Positions 25,602-35,355 of a stretch of DNA of 39,794 bases are shown here, in pieces. Numbering within the stretch: position 1 is the stretch's first letter; every line of letters starts with the position of its first letter. The position numbers and the translations under genes were made by a program. Origin of the DNA: an uncultured Flavobacteriaceae bacterium (GTDB lineage: Bacteria > Bacteroidota > Bacteroidia > Flavobacteriales > Flavobacteriaceae); NCBI GenBank assembly GCA_938011315.1, contig CALLUG010000040.1:1-39794 (forward strand). Reading direction: 5' to 3'. A model generated the notes under the pieces. The model saw only the letters and a list, made by a program, of their open reading frames with translations. It did not search any database and was not told the DNA's origin.

Positions 25602-26912
25602 ATGAAAATATCAGTCATAGGTACAGGATATGTTGGTCTAGTAACAGGAACTTGCCTTGCAGAAACAGGAAATGAGGTCTTATGTATCGATATAGATGAA
25701 GCAAAGGTAAAAGACCTAAAAGTTGGTAAAATACCTATTTATGAACCACACCTAGACGTTATATTTCAAAGAAACATAAACGCAAATCGATTACAGTTTT
25801 CCACCTCGTTAAGCAAAGGAGTAGCACACGGCGACATTATTTTTTTAGCCCTACCAACACCCGAGTTTGAAGATGGTTCAGCAGATCTATCTTACGTGCT
25901 AGATACAGCAAAAAAAATAGCCTCACGCATTGATAGTTATAAAGTAATTGTGAACAAAAGTACCGTTCCTGTAGGTACAGCCTATAAGGTAAAAGAACTA
26001 ATTTCTAAAAAAACTAACATAGAGTTTGATGTTATATCCAATCCCGAATTTTTAAGAGAAGGCTTTGCGGTAAATGATTTTTTAAAACCGGAAAGAATCG
26101 TTATAGGCTCTAGTGCTCCCCGCGCTATAGCACTCATGAAAAAATTATATAAACCCTTTGTAAGGTCTGGAAACCCCATACTTATTATGGACGAAAAATC
26201 TGCCGAACTAACCAAGTACGCAGCAAATTCTTTTTTGGCAACCAAAATTACTTTTATGAACGAGGTGGCTAATTTTTGCGAAAAAGTTGGTGCCAATGTC
26301 GATCATGTAAGAATTGGTATAGGGTCTGACTCCCGAATTGGGAAACGATTTTTATTTCCAGGGATAGGCTATGGAGGATCTTGTTTCCCTAAAGATGTAA
26401 AAGCACTACATAAGTCTGGAAAAGATATCGATCATGACTTTAAAATTTTAGAAGCTATAATTAAAGTAAATGAAGTTCAAAAAACCATTTTAATTTCAAA
26501 AATAAGAACTTTTTTTAATCATAATTTACGCCATAAAACAATTGCTGTTTGGGGTTTAGCCTTTAAGCCTGAAACAGACGATATTAGAGAAGCACCTGCA
26601 TTGTACATTATTGATGAATTACTGCAAAACGGAGTAACATTACAGGTATTTGATCCAGAAGCAATGCCAAATACAAAAACTAAATTTGGAGATAAAATAC
26701 ATTATGCCACAGATATGTATAGCGCAGTAAATAACGTAGATGCTTTAATTATTTGTACCGAATGGAGTATTTTTAGAACACCCGACTTTAACAAATTAAA
26801 AACCACTATGAAACAAGCCGTTATTTTTGACGGTCGAAATTTGTATGATGTTGAAGATATGAAAAATGAAGCCTTTTATTATAATTCTATAGGTAGAGAA
26901 ATCGCACAATGA
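25602..26912 (+). CDS. UDP-glucose 6-dehydrogenase
   Basis: A 436-residue nucleotide-sugar dehydrogenase. [17 protein letters not shown] (7-23) binds [12 protein letters not shown] and NPEFLREG line the active site, the catalytic thiol is Cys261 in [11 protein letters not shown], and [11 protein letters not shown] marks the C-terminal UDP-binding domain. It oxidises UDP-glucose to UDP-glucuronate. It overlaps the next gene by 4 bp (ATGA), and that gene's enzyme would use its product. The family is often named ugd, udg or tuaD. Confidence 0.93.
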   Translation: MKISVIGTGYVGLVTGTCLAETGNEVLCIDIDEAKVKDLKVGKIPIYEPHLDVIFQRNINANRLQFSTSLSKGVAHGDIIFLALPTPEFEDGSADLSYVLDTAKKIASRIDSYKVIVNKSTVPVGTAYKVKELISKKTNIEFDVISNPEFLREGFAVNDFLKPERIVIGSSAPRAIALMKKLYKPFVRSGNPILIMDEKSAELTKYAANSFLATKITFMNEVANFCEKVGANVDHVRIGIGSDSRIGKRFLFPGIGYGGSCFPKDVKALHKSGKDIDHDFKILEAIIKVNEVQKTILISKIRTFFNHNLRHKTIAVWGLAFKPETDDIREAPALYIIDELLQNGVTLQVFDPEAMPNTKTKFGDKIHYATDMYSAVNNVDALIICTEWSIFRTPDFNKLKTTMKQAVIFDGRNLYDVEDMKNEAFYYNSIGREIAQ

Positions 26913-27895
26913 AAACTATTTTAATAACAGGAGCCGCAGGCTTTTTAGGATCACATTTATGCGATAGGTTCATCGCCGAAGGATACTGTGTTATCGGAAT
27001 GGATAATTTTATTACAGGCGACAAAAAAAACATTAACCACCTTTTAAAGCATTCTAATTTTAAATTCATAACTCACGATGTTACAGAGTTTATTTCAGTT
27101 CCTGACCATCTAGATTACATTCTACATTTTGCATCGCCAGCAAGTCCTATCGATTACTTAAAAATCCCTATACAAACACTCAAAGTAGGTTCCTTAGGAA
27201 CCCATAATTTGCTAGGTTTAGCAAAACTAAAACAAGCAAGACTATTAATAGCATCTACCTCCGAAGTCTATGGAGATCCTCTTGTGCACCCACAACCAGA
27301 AGATTACTATGGCAATGTCAACACGATTGGTCCTAGAGGAGTTTATGACGAAGCTAAGCGCTTTCAAGAGTCCATAACTATGGCCTATCATAGGTTTCAC
27401 GGTTTAGAAACACGTATTGTACGCATTTTTAACACCTATGGTCCAAGAATGCGTCTTAACGACGGAAGAGTTATCCCTGCATTTATGGGGCAAGCATTAC
27501 GAGGCGAAAACTTAACTGTATTTGGGGAGGGCTTACAAACAAGGTCATTCTGTTATGTAGATGACCAAGTAGAGGGAATCTATAGAGTTCTTTTAAGTAA
27601 TTACGCCGAACCTATTAACATTGGTAACCCAGATGAAATTACAATTAAAGACTTTGCCTTAGAGATTATAAAACTAACAAAAACGCATCAAAAAATAATA
27701 TTTAAAAACCTCCCAGTAAACGACCCTATGCAAAGGCAACCAGACATTTCTTTAGCCAAAAAATTATTAAATTGGGTGCCTAAAATAGGAAGGCAAGAAG
27801 GCATGAAAAAAACTTTCGATTATTTTAAAAATTTATCAGAAGAAGAACTTTATAAAAGCGAACACAAGGATTTTTCAAATCATATAAAAAAATGA
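26909..27895 (+). CDS. UDP-glucuronate decarboxylase (UDP-xylose synthase)
   Basis: A 328-residue extended [17 protein letters not shown] (8-21) is the Rossmann motif, STSEVYGDP holds the catalytic Ser/Thr and Glu119 typical of UDP-xylose synthases, and Tyr146/Lys150 (YDEAK) complete the site. [14 protein letters not shown] is the usual C-terminal substrate region. It decarboxylates UDP-glucuronate to UDP-xylose. Together with the overlapping upstream dehydrogenase it forms a two-step route from UDP-glucose. No glycosyltransferase lies adjacent, so the sugar acceptor is unknown. Its stop lies 2 bp from that of the convergent ribE. Confidence 0.9.
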   Translation: MKTILITGAAGFLGSHLCDRFIAEGYCVIGMDNFITGDKKNINHLLKHSNFKFITHDVTEFISVPDHLDYILHFASPASPIDYLKIPIQTLKVGSLGTHNLLGLAKLKQARLLIASTSEVYGDPLVHPQPEDYYGNVNTIGPRGVYDEAKRFQESITMAYHRFHGLETRIVRIFNTYGPRMRLNDGRVIPAFMGQALRGENLTVFGEGLQTRSFCYVDDQVEGIYRVLLSNYAEPINIGNPDEITIKDFALEIIKLTKTHQKIIFKNLPVNDPMQRQPDISLAKKLLNWVPKIGRQEGMKKTFDYFKNLSEEELYKSEHKDFSNHIKK

Positions 27896-27897
27896 TT

Positions 27898-28494
27898 TTA
27901 AGACTTAAACTCTGCCAGTCTAGCTACATACTTCCCTATAACATCGAACTCTAAATTAACTTTAGTCCCTACAACAAAAGTATTAAACCCTGTATGCTCG
28001 TAAGTATAAGGAATAATAGCAACACTAAACTCATCTTTTTTAGAATTAACAACCGTTAAGCTCACACCGTTAATCGTAATAGACCCTTTCTCGATAGTAA
28101 TATTACCAAGCGCATTGTCGTACTTAAAACTAAAATTCCAACTTCCGTTATCGTTTTTAATGGCAGTACATATAGCCGTTTGATCTACATGGCCCTGTAC
28201 AATATGCCCGTCTAAGCGATCGCCAAGTTTTAAGGCACGTTCTAAATTAACACTAGCGCCCACAACCAAGTCATGCAAGTTTGATTTTTCTAAAGTTTCC
28301 TTAATTGCGGTAACCACATAAGTACTTGCTGCCAAACTAATAGACACTACCGTAAGGCACACCCCATTATGCGCAACACTTTGATCTATTTGTAGTGCCG
28401 AAGTCAATTTACTTTTTACAGTAATATGGATGTTGCTTAAGTCGTGTTCTAGTTTAGTAATAACGCCTAAATCTTCAATAATTCCTGTAAACAT
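27898..28494 (-). CDS. ribE: Riboflavin synthase, alpha chain
   Basis: A 198-residue protein starting MFTGIIEDLG, with the two tandem lumazine-binding repeats expected of this enzyme (about 1-97 and 98-190). Paired motifs NGVCLTV and NGVSLTV and a GHIVQGHVD segment are visible. It dismutates 6,7-dimethyl-8-ribityllumazine to riboflavin. It is divergent from pdxA, and the intergenic region carries opposing -7 boxes within an inverted repeat. No FMN riboswitch is evident in the short leader. Confidence 0.94.
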   Translation of the reverse strand: MFTGIIEDLGVITKLEHDLSNIHITVKSKLTSALQIDQSVAHNGVCLTVVSISLAASTYVVTAIKETLEKSNLHDLVVGASVNLERALKLGDRLDGHIVQGHVDQTAICTAIKNDNGSWNFSFKYDNALGNITIEKGSITINGVSLTVVNSKKDEFSVAIIPYTYEHTGFNTFVVGTKVNLEFDVIGKYVARLAEFKS

Positions 28495-28515
28495 AATAGT
28501 GTGCGTTTATTTCTC

Positions 28516-28523
28516 TAAATTTG
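28516..28523 (+). promoter_or_regulatory. Candidate -7 box for pdxA
   Basis: TAAATTTG matches TAnnTTTG. It overlaps the left arm of the inverted repeat 28520-28541 and would give a leader of roughly 30 nt. Confidence 0.45.
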
Positions 28524-28541
28524 TAATGTCAAAATTACAAA
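28520..28541. repeat. 8-bp perfect inverted repeat between ribE and pdxA
   Basis: TTTGTAAT (28520-28527) and ATTACAAA (28534-28541) are separated by GTCAAA. The repeat overlaps -7-like boxes on both strands (TAAATTTG on plus, TAATTTTG on minus at 28530-28537), so it could be an operator for both genes. Confidence 0.5.
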
Positions 28542-28557
28542 CAAAACAATAATTTTA

Positions 28558-29622
28558 ATGCGTAAAGGAGAAAAAATAAGCGTAGGTATTTCTATCGGAG
28601 ATCTTAATGGTATAGGAGGAGAAATCATAATAAAAACCTTTGAAGACAATAGAATCCTCGATTTTTGCACCCCCGTAATATTTGCTTCCATAAAAGTAAT
28701 GTCTTTTTTAAAGCATCATTTTAAAAGCACTATCGTTTTTAATAGTATTCACGATCCCGAACGAGCTCTAGATGGCAAAGTTAATGTCGTTAACGTTTGG
28801 AAAGAAAATGTTAATATCCAGTTTGGAAAAGAAGACACTAAGGTTGGCACATATGCGGCACAATCTCTCATTGCAGCAACAAAAGCCATAAAAAACAATC
28901 AGGTAGATCTCCTACTTACAGCACCCATTAATAAACATACCATACAATCGGAAACATTCAAATTTCCTGGACATACCGATTATTTAGCACAAGAGTTAGA
29001 AGGAGACAGCCTAATGTTTATGATTACAAATAACCTAAAAGTAGGGCTACTTACAGATCATGTTGCCGTAAAAGATATAAGCTCCCAAATAACAAAAGAA
29101 AAAATTACTCAAAAAATAAATACAATCCACCAAACACTATGTAAAGATTTTGGAATTAGAAAACCCAAAATAGCCGTTTTAGGAATTAACCCACACACAG
29201 GAGATAACGGCGTTATAGGAACAGAAGACGACGCTGTAATGCGACCAACACTAAAAGCCATAAAAGACACAGGAAAATTGGTGTTTGGCCCTTATGCAGC
29301 CGATAGTTTTTTTGGATCTAATAACTATAAAAATTTTGATGCTATTGTTGCTTCCTATCACGATCAAGGATTAATTCCTTTTAAAACACTATCGTTTGGA
29401 CAAGGTGTAAACTTTACCGCAGGATTAAATAAAGTACGAACCTCTCCAGACCACGGTACAGCTTACGAAATAGCTGGAAAAGGAATTGCAGACTACGGCT
29501 CTTTTAAAGAAGCACTACACTTAGGACTAAAAATAGTAAAAACCCGAAAACAATCGGAAGAATTATATGCAAACCAACTAAAAAACAACAGTAAAGCGAA
29601 TAAAAAATATAAGCTTACTTAA
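28558..29622 (+). CDS. pdxA: 4-hydroxythreonine-4-phosphate dehydrogenase
   Basis: A 354-residue PdxA with GISIGDLNGIGGEII at the N-terminus, LLTAPINK, the metal-binding histidine region FPGHTDYLA, GINPHTGDNG, SYHDQGLIPFKTL and TSPDHGTAYEIAGK. It oxidises 4-phosphohydroxy-L-threonine on the DXP-dependent route to pyridoxal phosphate. DUF177 and rpmF follow on the same strand behind a separate -7 box. The assignment is secure. Confidence 0.94.
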   Translation: MRKGEKISVGISIGDLNGIGGEIIIKTFEDNRILDFCTPVIFASIKVMSFLKHHFKSTIVFNSIHDPERALDGKVNVVNVWKENVNIQFGKEDTKVGTYAAQSLIAATKAIKNNQVDLLLTAPINKHTIQSETFKFPGHTDYLAQELEGDSLMFMITNNLKVGLLTDHVAVKDISSQITKEKITQKINTIHQTLCKDFGIRKPKIAVLGINPHTGDNGVIGTEDDAVMRPTLKAIKDTGKLVFGPYAADSFFGSNNYKNFDAIVASYHDQGLIPFKTLSFGQGVNFTAGLNKVRTSPDHGTAYEIAGKGIADYGSFKEALHLGLKIVKTRKQSEELYANQLKNNSKANKKYKLT

Positions 29623-29640
29623 GTAGTGTAATAAAATTTA

Positions 29641-29648
29641 TATATTTG
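29641..29648 (+). promoter_or_regulatory. Candidate -7 box for the DUF177-rpmF-fab-acc unit
   Basis: TATATTTG matches TAnnTTTG, 19 nt ahead of the DUF177 ATG. The -33 region has TTA rather than TTG at the expected distance. Confidence 0.5.
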
Positions 29649-29667
29649 CACGCTCGAAATAAATGTG

Positions 29668-30204
29668 ATGAAAAAGCCTCTAAAAGAATATACAATTCAA
29701 TTTATAGGGTTAAAACAAGGAGAACATGATTTTGAGTACACTATAAACAAAACGTTCTTTGAGTATTTTGACTATGATGAGTTTAATGATGCTAATATTA
29801 AACTAAGTATTGTTTTAAATAAAAAAACAACACTTTTAGAGTTGCATTTTAAAATATCTGGAAGTATCAACACAAACTGCGATGTTACTAACGAAAGCTA
29901 TAATCAAGACCTTAGTAATGAGTTTAATTTAATCGTAAAGTTTGGAGACGAATATAATAATGAAAATGAAGATATACTAATTGTACCTCATGGCACATAC
30001 GAAATTAATGTAGCGCAATATATATATGAATTAATAGTATTATCTATACCAGCAAAAAGAGTACACCCAGGAGTTTTGGACGGAACATTGCAGTCAGATA
30101 TACTTAATAAATTAAAAGAGTTAAGCCCCAAACAAACAAACAATAACAATAAAGAAATCGACCCACGTTGGGACACATTAAAAAAATTATTAACGGATAA
30201 ATAA
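29668..30204 (+). CDS. DUF177 / YceD-family protein
   Basis: A protein of about 178 residues in the DUF177 (YceD) family, which precedes rpmF across most bacteria and is linked to 23S rRNA accumulation or large-subunit assembly. Features seen are [17 protein letters not shown], a reduced form of the family's CxxC region, and PAKRVHPG near residue 130. The ATG at 29668 (MKKPLKEY) is preferred over the in-frame GTG one codon earlier. rpmF begins 8 bp after its stop. Confidence 0.87.
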   Translation: MKKPLKEYTIQFIGLKQGEHDFEYTINKTFFEYFDYDEFNDANIKLSIVLNKKTTLLELHFKISGSINTNCDVTNESYNQDLSNEFNLIVKFGDEYNNENEDILIVPHGTYEINVAQYIYELIVLSIPAKRVHPGVLDGTLQSDILNKLKELSPKQTNNNNKEIDPRWDTLKKLLTDK

Positions 30205-30212
30205 CACAAAAC

Positions 30213-30416
30213 ATGGCACATCCTAAAAGAAAAATCTCAAAAACTAGAAGAGATAAACGAAGAACACATTATAAAGCAACTGTCCCACAAATAGCTACGT
30301 GTCCTACCACAGGAGAAGCTCATTTATACCATAGAGCACACTGGCACGAAGGTAAATTATATTACAGAGGGCAAGTATTGATTGATAATTCTACAACAGA
30401 AGAAAACTTAGCCTAA
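30213..30416 (+). CDS. rpmF: 50S ribosomal protein L32
   Basis: A 67-residue L32 beginning [21 protein letters not shown], with the later [21 protein letters not shown]. It retains one Cys (ATCPTTGE) but not the four-Cys zinc ribbon of some lineages, as is usual in Bacteroidota. It is a structural protein of the large subunit. It lies between DUF177 and fabH, a widely conserved order that couples ribosome and fatty-acid genes. Confidence 0.96.
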   Translation: MAHPKRKISKTRRDKRRTHYKATVPQIATCPTTGEAHLYHRAHWHEGKLYYRGQVLIDNSTTEENLA

Positions 30417-30541
30417 GCATAGTTAGATACGTATATGAGTTTTTATAAAAAAAATACTTTGTCTTATTTTCAATTATAAAAATGAATAGTAACGCTTTTT
30501 TGTTTTATTTGAACGATTTTTGTTTAAGCTAAATTAAAATT

Positions 30542-31531
30542 ATGAGTAAAATCACAGCAGCTATAACAGCTGTTGGCGCATATGTGCCAGAGTACGTGCT
30601 AACCAATAAAATGTTGGAAGCAGTAGTTAATACTAGTGATGAATGGATTACCTCTCGAACTGGAATAAAAGAGCGCAGAATACTAAAAGAAGAAGGTAAG
30701 GGCACCTCCTTTTTAGCCATAAAAGCAGCTCAAAACCTTATCGACAAGAAAGGACTAGACCCAAAAGACATAGATCTTGTTATTGTTGCCACAGCAACAC
30801 AAGATATGAAAGCCGCAACTACAGCAGCCTATACCGCAACTAGTATTGGAGCCGTTAATGCTTTTTCCTACGACTTAGGAGCTGCCTGTTCCAGCTTTTT
30901 ATTCGGACTATCTACAGCAGCAAGCTATATAGAATCTGGACGATACAAAAAAATAGTGCTAATAGGTGCAGACAAAAATTCTTCTATGATTGACCCCCTA
31001 GACAGGGCAACATGTATTATATTTGGTGATGGTGCAGGAGCTGTATTAATAGAACCTAATAGCGAAGGCTTAGGCCTCCAAGACGAATACTTAAGAAGCG
31101 ATGGTATTGGAAGAGAATATCTAAGAGCAGAATATGGAGGTTCCTCCAACCCCATTACAAAAGAGGCTATTGAACAAAGAAAACAATACATATATCAAGA
31201 CGGCAAAACCGTTTTTAAAAATGCCGTTTTTAATATGGCAGATGTAGCTTCAAAAATATTAGAAAGAAATCAGCTTACCAAAGATGATATTACCTGGCTA
31301 GTACCACATCAAGCAAACAAACGCATTATCGATGCTACAGCCAACAGAATAGAACTAGACCCAAACAAAGTAATGCTCAATATTGAAAAATATGGCAATA
31401 CAACCTCAGCAACACTACCCCTGCTACTCAGCGATTACGAATCTCAACTTAAAAAAGGAGATCGCTTAATTTTTGCTGCTTTTGGAGGTGGATTTACTTG
31501 GGGTTCTATTTACTTAAAATGGGCGTATTAA
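30542..31531 (+). CDS. fabH: 3-oxoacyl-ACP synthase III
   Basis: A 329-residue KAS III with the catalytic triad Cys116 (LGAACSSF), His256 (VPHQANKRI) and Asn286 (YGNTTSAT). It condenses an acyl-CoA primer with malonyl-ACP to start fatty-acid synthesis. WITSRTGI and GGGFTWGS are further family marks. It follows rpmF after 125 bp and precedes accB by 32 bp, so primer condensation and malonyl-CoA supply are encoded together. Branched or straight primer preference cannot be read from the sequence. Confidence 0.95.
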   Translation: MSKITAAITAVGAYVPEYVLTNKMLEAVVNTSDEWITSRTGIKERRILKEEGKGTSFLAIKAAQNLIDKKGLDPKDIDLVIVATATQDMKAATTAAYTATSIGAVNAFSYDLGAACSSFLFGLSTAASYIESGRYKKIVLIGADKNSSMIDPLDRATCIIFGDGAGAVLIEPNSEGLGLQDEYLRSDGIGREYLRAEYGGSSNPITKEAIEQRKQYIYQDGKTVFKNAVFNMADVASKILERNQLTKDDITWLVPHQANKRIIDATANRIELDPNKVMLNIEKYGNTTSATLPLLLSDYESQLKKGDRLIFAAFGGGFTWGSIYLKWAY

Positions 31532-31563
31532 AAAAATATCTAACTAAATATAAAAACTAAACT

Positions 31564-32046
31564 ATGGACATTAAAGAAATTCAAAATTTAATCAAGTTTG
31601 TAGCAAAATCTGGCGCAAGCGAAGTTAAACTTGAAATGGATGACATAAAAATCACCATAAAAACAGGTTCGGAGTCAGACACAACAATAGTTCAACAAAT
31701 TCCAATGCAGGCACAAATGCCTCAAGTTGCAGCGATACCAACTCCACAAGATGCGGTCGTTCCTGCAAAAAGTGAGACTGTAGCGCCTGCAGACGATAAC
31801 TCAAAATACATTACCATAAAATCTCCAATAATAGGAACCTTCTACAGAAAACCTGCTCCAGACAAGCCCTTGTTTGTAGAAGTAGGACAAAGCATAGCAG
31901 AAGGCGATGTACTTTGTGTTATTGAGGCCATGAAATTATTTAATGAGATAGAATCAGATTTTTCCGGAAAAATTGTTAAAGTATTAGTCGACGATTCATC
32001 TCCAGTAGAGTACGATCAGCCTCTATTTTTGGTAGATCCATCATAA
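31564..32046 (+). CDS. accB: Acetyl-CoA carboxylase biotin carboxyl carrier protein
   Basis: A 160-residue BCCP with an N-terminal helical part, an Ala/Pro/Gln-rich linker (about 45-78) and a C-terminal biotinyl domain. The biotinylated residue is Lys124 in VIEAMKLFNEIE, and the thumb region GTFYRKPAPD is present. It carries CO2 between biotin carboxylase and carboxyltransferase. BirA, which modifies it, is encoded at 19663-20394. accC follows after 102 bp containing a 10-bp inverted repeat. Confidence 0.95.
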   Translation: MDIKEIQNLIKFVAKSGASEVKLEMDDIKITIKTGSESDTTIVQQIPMQAQMPQVAAIPTPQDAVVPAKSETVAPADDNSKYITIKSPIIGTFYRKPAPDKPLFVEVGQSIAEGDVLCVIEAMKLFNEIESDFSGKIVKVLVDDSSPVEYDQPLFLVDPS

Positions 32047-32057
32047 CATTTACAAGT

Positions 32058-32092
32058 TTCTTATATTTTTTTTTAATATCCTAATATAAGAA
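32058..32092 (+). repeat. 10-bp perfect inverted repeat between accB and accC
   Basis: TTCTTATATT (32058-32067) pairs with AATATAAGAA (32083-32092) across a 15-nt T-rich loop. It could be an RNA hairpin in the accB-accC transcript that sets relative expression or RNA stability, but it is too AT-rich to be confidently called a terminator. Confidence 0.5.
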
Positions 32093-32148
32093 CTAATACA
32101 ATAGAATTTCACCTTTTCAAAATTTGAAATTTTTAAAACCAAGACGTT

Positions 32149-33501
32149 ATGTTTAAAAAAATATTAATAGCCAACAGAGGAGAAATAGCACTTCGTGTTA
32201 TTAGAACCTGCCGAGAAATGAATATAAAAACGGTAGCTGTTTACTCTGCTGCAGACTCAGAAAGTTTACACGTTAAGTTTGCAGATGAAGCCGTTTGTAT
32301 AGGCCCCGCACCTAGCAGTGAGTCGTATCTCAAAATGGCAAATATTATTGCTGCAGCAGAAATTACTAATGCAGACGCCATACACCCCGGCTACGGCTTT
32401 TTGTCGGAAAACGCTAAATTCTCAAAAATTTGTGGCGAGCACGATATAAAATTTATAGGGGCTTCTCCAGAAATGATAGACAAAATGGGAGACAAAGCCA
32501 ACGCAAAATCGACAATGATAGCTGCAGGAGTTCCATGTGTTCCCGGTAGTGAAGGCATTATTGAAACTTTTGAAGATTGTAAGAAAATAGCGCTAGAAAC
32601 TGGCTATCCAGTAATGCTTAAAGCCTCTGCTGGAGGTGGAGGAAAAGGAATGCGTGCTATTTGGAAACCCGAAGACCTAAAAGATGCTTGGGATTCTGCT
32701 CGTCAAGAATCGAAAGCTGCGTTTGGAAACGACGATATGTATATGGAAAAGCTTATAGAAGAGCCACGGCATATCGAAATTCAAATTTTAGGAGACTCCA
32801 GCGGAAAAGCCTGCCACCTGTCTGAACGAGATTGCTCTGTACAACGCCGACATCAAAAACTAACAGAGGAAACTCCATCGCCATTTATGACAACTGAATT
32901 GCGTAAAAAAATGGGAGAAGCCGCTGTAAAAGCTGCAGAATACATAAAATACGAAGGTGCAGGAACTGTAGAGTTTTTAGTAGATAAACATCGTAACTTT
33001 TACTTTATGGAAATGAATACACGTATTCAAGTAGAGCACCCCATAACAGAGCAAGTAATTGATTTCGACTTAATTAGAGAACAAATATTAGTAGCCTCTG
33101 GAGTAAAAATTTCTGGCAAAAATTATATTCCTAATTTACACTCTATCGAGTGTCGTATTAACGCAGAAGATCCTTATAATGATTTTAGACCTTCTCCAGG
33201 ACGCATTAACAATTTACACTCCCCTGGAGGTCATGGTGTGAGGTTAGACACCCACGTTTATGCAGGGTATATGATTCCGCCAAACTACGACTCTATGATT
33301 GCTAAATTAATTACTACAGCACAAACACGAGAGGAAGCTATTAGCAAAATGAAGCGCGCTTTAGACGAGTTTATTATAGAGGGCATAAAAACCACAATTC
33401 CTTTTCATAGGCAGTTAATGGATCATCCAGATTATGTTGCTGGTAACTATACCACCAAGTTCATGGAAGACTTTGTAATGCAACAACCAAAAGATAACTA
33501 A
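32149..33501 (+). CDS. accC: Acetyl-CoA carboxylase, biotin carboxylase subunit
   Basis: A 450-residue biotin carboxylase of standard length. [18 protein letters not shown] opens the N-terminal domain, [10 protein letters not shown] and the glycine-rich ATP-grasp loop [12 protein letters not shown] follow, and [14 protein letters not shown] with the C-terminal GIKTTIPFH complete the family pattern. It carboxylates the biotin on AccB using ATP and bicarbonate. It ends the fatty-acid block and is followed by a clear terminator. Confidence 0.95.
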   Translation: MFKKILIANRGEIALRVIRTCREMNIKTVAVYSAADSESLHVKFADEAVCIGPAPSSESYLKMANIIAAAEITNADAIHPGYGFLSENAKFSKICGEHDIKFIGASPEMIDKMGDKANAKSTMIAAGVPCVPGSEGIIETFEDCKKIALETGYPVMLKASAGGGGKGMRAIWKPEDLKDAWDSARQESKAAFGNDDMYMEKLIEEPRHIEIQILGDSSGKACHLSERDCSVQRRHQKLTEETPSPFMTTELRKKMGEAAVKAAEYIKYEGAGTVEFLVDKHRNFYFMEMNTRIQVEHPITEQVIDFDLIREQILVASGVKISGKNYIPNLHSIECRINAEDPYNDFRPSPGRINNLHSPGGHGVRLDTHVYAGYMIPPNYDSMIAKLITTAQTREEAISKMKRALDEFIIEGIKTTIPFHRQLMDHPDYVAGNYTTKFMEDFVMQQPKDN

Positions 33502-33506
33502 AACTC

Positions 33507-33539
33507 AAAACTCCGAAACCAATACAGTTTCGGAGTTTT
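33507..33539 (+). terminator. Intrinsic terminator after accC
   Basis: A 13-bp stem (AAAACTCCGAAAC with GTTTCGGAGTTTT) with a 7-nt loop, ending in a T-run 6 bp past the accC stop. It separates the fatty-acid operon from the type III PKS cluster. Confidence 0.85.
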
Positions 33540-33673
33540 TTATTATACTAATACTTAAAACTCAGTAAAGAGTATTACAATCTAAAGCATATAATCGGTA
33601 TATTCGTAATAAAATAGCTATACTTTGGTTTATAATGAAACACAATAAATAATCTTAAAAAAAAATAAAACCA

Positions 33674-34216
33674 ATGGTAATGAAAAAAATAATGTATCTC
33701 ATTTTATTTTTAACTAGCGTCTATAGTTTAAACGCCCAAGAATACACCCAAGATAATGAAGCAACTAAAGTTACTTTTAAAATTAAAAACTTTGGATCCT
33801 ACGTTAGCGGCAGTTTTTCTGAAGTAATGATTACCAGCAGTTTTGACACAAAAGAGCTAACAAACAGCTATATTAATGCCACTATAAACGTGAGCTCAAT
33901 TAACACAAACAACTCAAGAAGGGATAAGCACTTAGGCAAAGAAGAGTATTTTAATATTAATAATTACAATACCATAACATTACAATCTATCAAAATTGAA
34001 AAGCAAAGCGCTATTCACTATAGTCTTACAGCAAACCTAACGATTAAAGCAATAACAAAACAAGTTAAAATTCCGTTAGAACTTATAGAAACTGAAAATA
34101 GCATTAAAATAAACGCTAACTTTGACCTTAACCGACTAGATTATAGCGTTGGGGAAGATAGCTGGATATTATCAGATATTGTAAAAATAGCTATTGTATA
34201 TCATGGCAAAAAATAA
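33674..34216 (+). CDS. YceI-family secreted lipid-binding-like protein
   Basis: A 180-residue protein with a signal peptide (MKKIMYLILFLTSVYSLNAQ from the second Met at 33680, the likelier start) and a YceI-like beta-barrel: FKIKNFGSYVSGSF, ATINVSSINTNNSRRDKHL, EEYFNINNYNTITLQS and a late VKIPLELI. YceI proteins bind isoprenoid or other amphipathic lipids in the periplasm. It sits 5 bp before the FAD reductase at the head of the polyketide cluster; it may carry a product or intermediate, or be there by chance. Confidence 0.83.
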   Translation: MVMKKIMYLILFLTSVYSLNAQEYTQDNEATKVTFKIKNFGSYVSGSFSEVMITSSFDTKELTNSYINATINVSSINTNNSRRDKHLGKEEYFNINNYNTITLQSIKIEKQSAIHYSLTANLTIKAITKQVKIPLELIETENSIKINANFDLNRLDYSVGEDSWILSDIVKIAIVYHGKK

Positions 34217-34221
34217 TTTTT

Positions 34222-35355
34222 TTGAAACACAATACTTATAAAGATGTCATTATTGTTGGAGGTGGTCTTGCGGGTCTAGTAAGTGCTATTCACCTTTCAA
34301 AATATAATATTAACGTTGCCGTAATAGAAAAAAACCAATACCCTAAACACAAGGTTTGCGGTGAGTATATCTCTAATGAAGTCCTACCCTATTTACAATA
34401 TTTAGGCTTTAACCCCTTAGAGCTAGGAGCAAAACCAATAAATAAGTTTGAGTTAAGCACTCCCAATAACACAACTATTAAAACAAATTTGCCCTTAGGG
34501 GGCTTTGGCATAAGTAGATATACCCTAGACGAAGCTCTTGTAAAAAAAGCAAAACAAAACAACGTTGTTATCGTGCAAGATAGTGTAACAAATATTACAT
34601 TTTTGAATAACACGTTTAATGTTTCAACAAAAAAAAATACTAATTACACAGCAAAACTTGTTATCGGTGCTTATGGAAAACGCTCATCACTAGATGTAAA
34701 ATTAAATCGAAAATTTATAAAAGAAAGTGCCCCCTACCTGGCGGTTAAGATGCACTTAAAAGGGGAGTTCCCAGATAACTTAGTAGCACTCCACAACTTT
34801 AAAGGGGGCTACTGCGGATTATCAAAAATAGAAAATAATGCTATAAACGCTTGCTATATTACAGATTATACTGCATTTAAGCGATACAAAAACATACAAG
34901 AATTTCAAGAAAAAGTAGTTTATAAAAACACGGCATTAAAAACAGTTTTTAAAAACGCTTCAGTGCTTTTTGAGAAACCGTTAAGTATTAGTCAAATTTC
35001 ATTCTCATCAAAACAACCTGTACAAAATCACATTATTATGTGTGGCGATACCGCAGGAATGATACATCCCTTATGTGGCAATGGGATGAGTATGGCTATT
35101 CGTAGTGCACAAATTGCTTCAAAATTAATTATTAAGTTCACTGCTCAAGAAATAACTAGGAGCAGCCTAGAGGAGCAGTACATCAAACAGTGGAACGCTG
35201 CATTTAAAAAACGTTTAAAAATGGGGCACTTAGTCGCATTTTTATTTAACAAAGCAAGTTTTTCTCAACTCATAATGTGTCTTTTAAAACGATTTCCTAA
35301 ACTACTGCCCCAAATAATTAAGCAAACTCACGGTAAACCTTTATTAGCAGAATGA
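34222..35355 (+). CDS. FAD-dependent oxidoreductase, geranylgeranyl-reductase-like
   Basis: A 377-residue flavoprotein. The dinucleotide-binding motif VIIVGGGLAGLVSAIHL lies near residue 10, YPKHKVCGEYIS is typical of the geranylgeranyl reductase and related hydroxylase group, and IIMCGDTAGMIHPLCGNGMSMA is the second FAD motif. The start is TTG: no in-frame ATG lies near, and the Rossmann motif begins within 10 residues of this codon. It probably reduces a double bond or hydroxylates the polyketide-derived ring. It overlaps the methyltransferase by 4 bp. Confidence 0.85.
   Translation: MKHNTYKDVIIVGGGLAGLVSAIHLSKYNINVAVIEKNQYPKHKVCGEYISNEVLPYLQYLGFNPLELGAKPINKFELSTPNNTTIKTNLPLGGFGISRYTLDEALVKKAKQNNVVIVQDSVTNITFLNNTFNVSTKKNTNYTAKLVIGAYGKRSSLDVKLNRKFIKESAPYLAVKMHLKGEFPDNLVALHNFKGGYCGLSKIENNAINACYITDYTAFKRYKNIQEFQEKVVYKNTALKTVFKNASVLFEKPLSISQISFSSKQPVQNHIIMCGDTAGMIHPLCGNGMSMAIRSAQIASKLIIKFTAQEITRSSLEEQYIKQWNAAFKKRLKMGHLVAFLFNKASFSQLIMCLLKRFPKLLPQIIKQTHGKPLLAE

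Noticed and set aside
28494-28558. FMN riboswitch ahead of ribE
   Set aside because: The 63-bp divergent gap is too short for an RFN element, and none of its conserved segments are visible.
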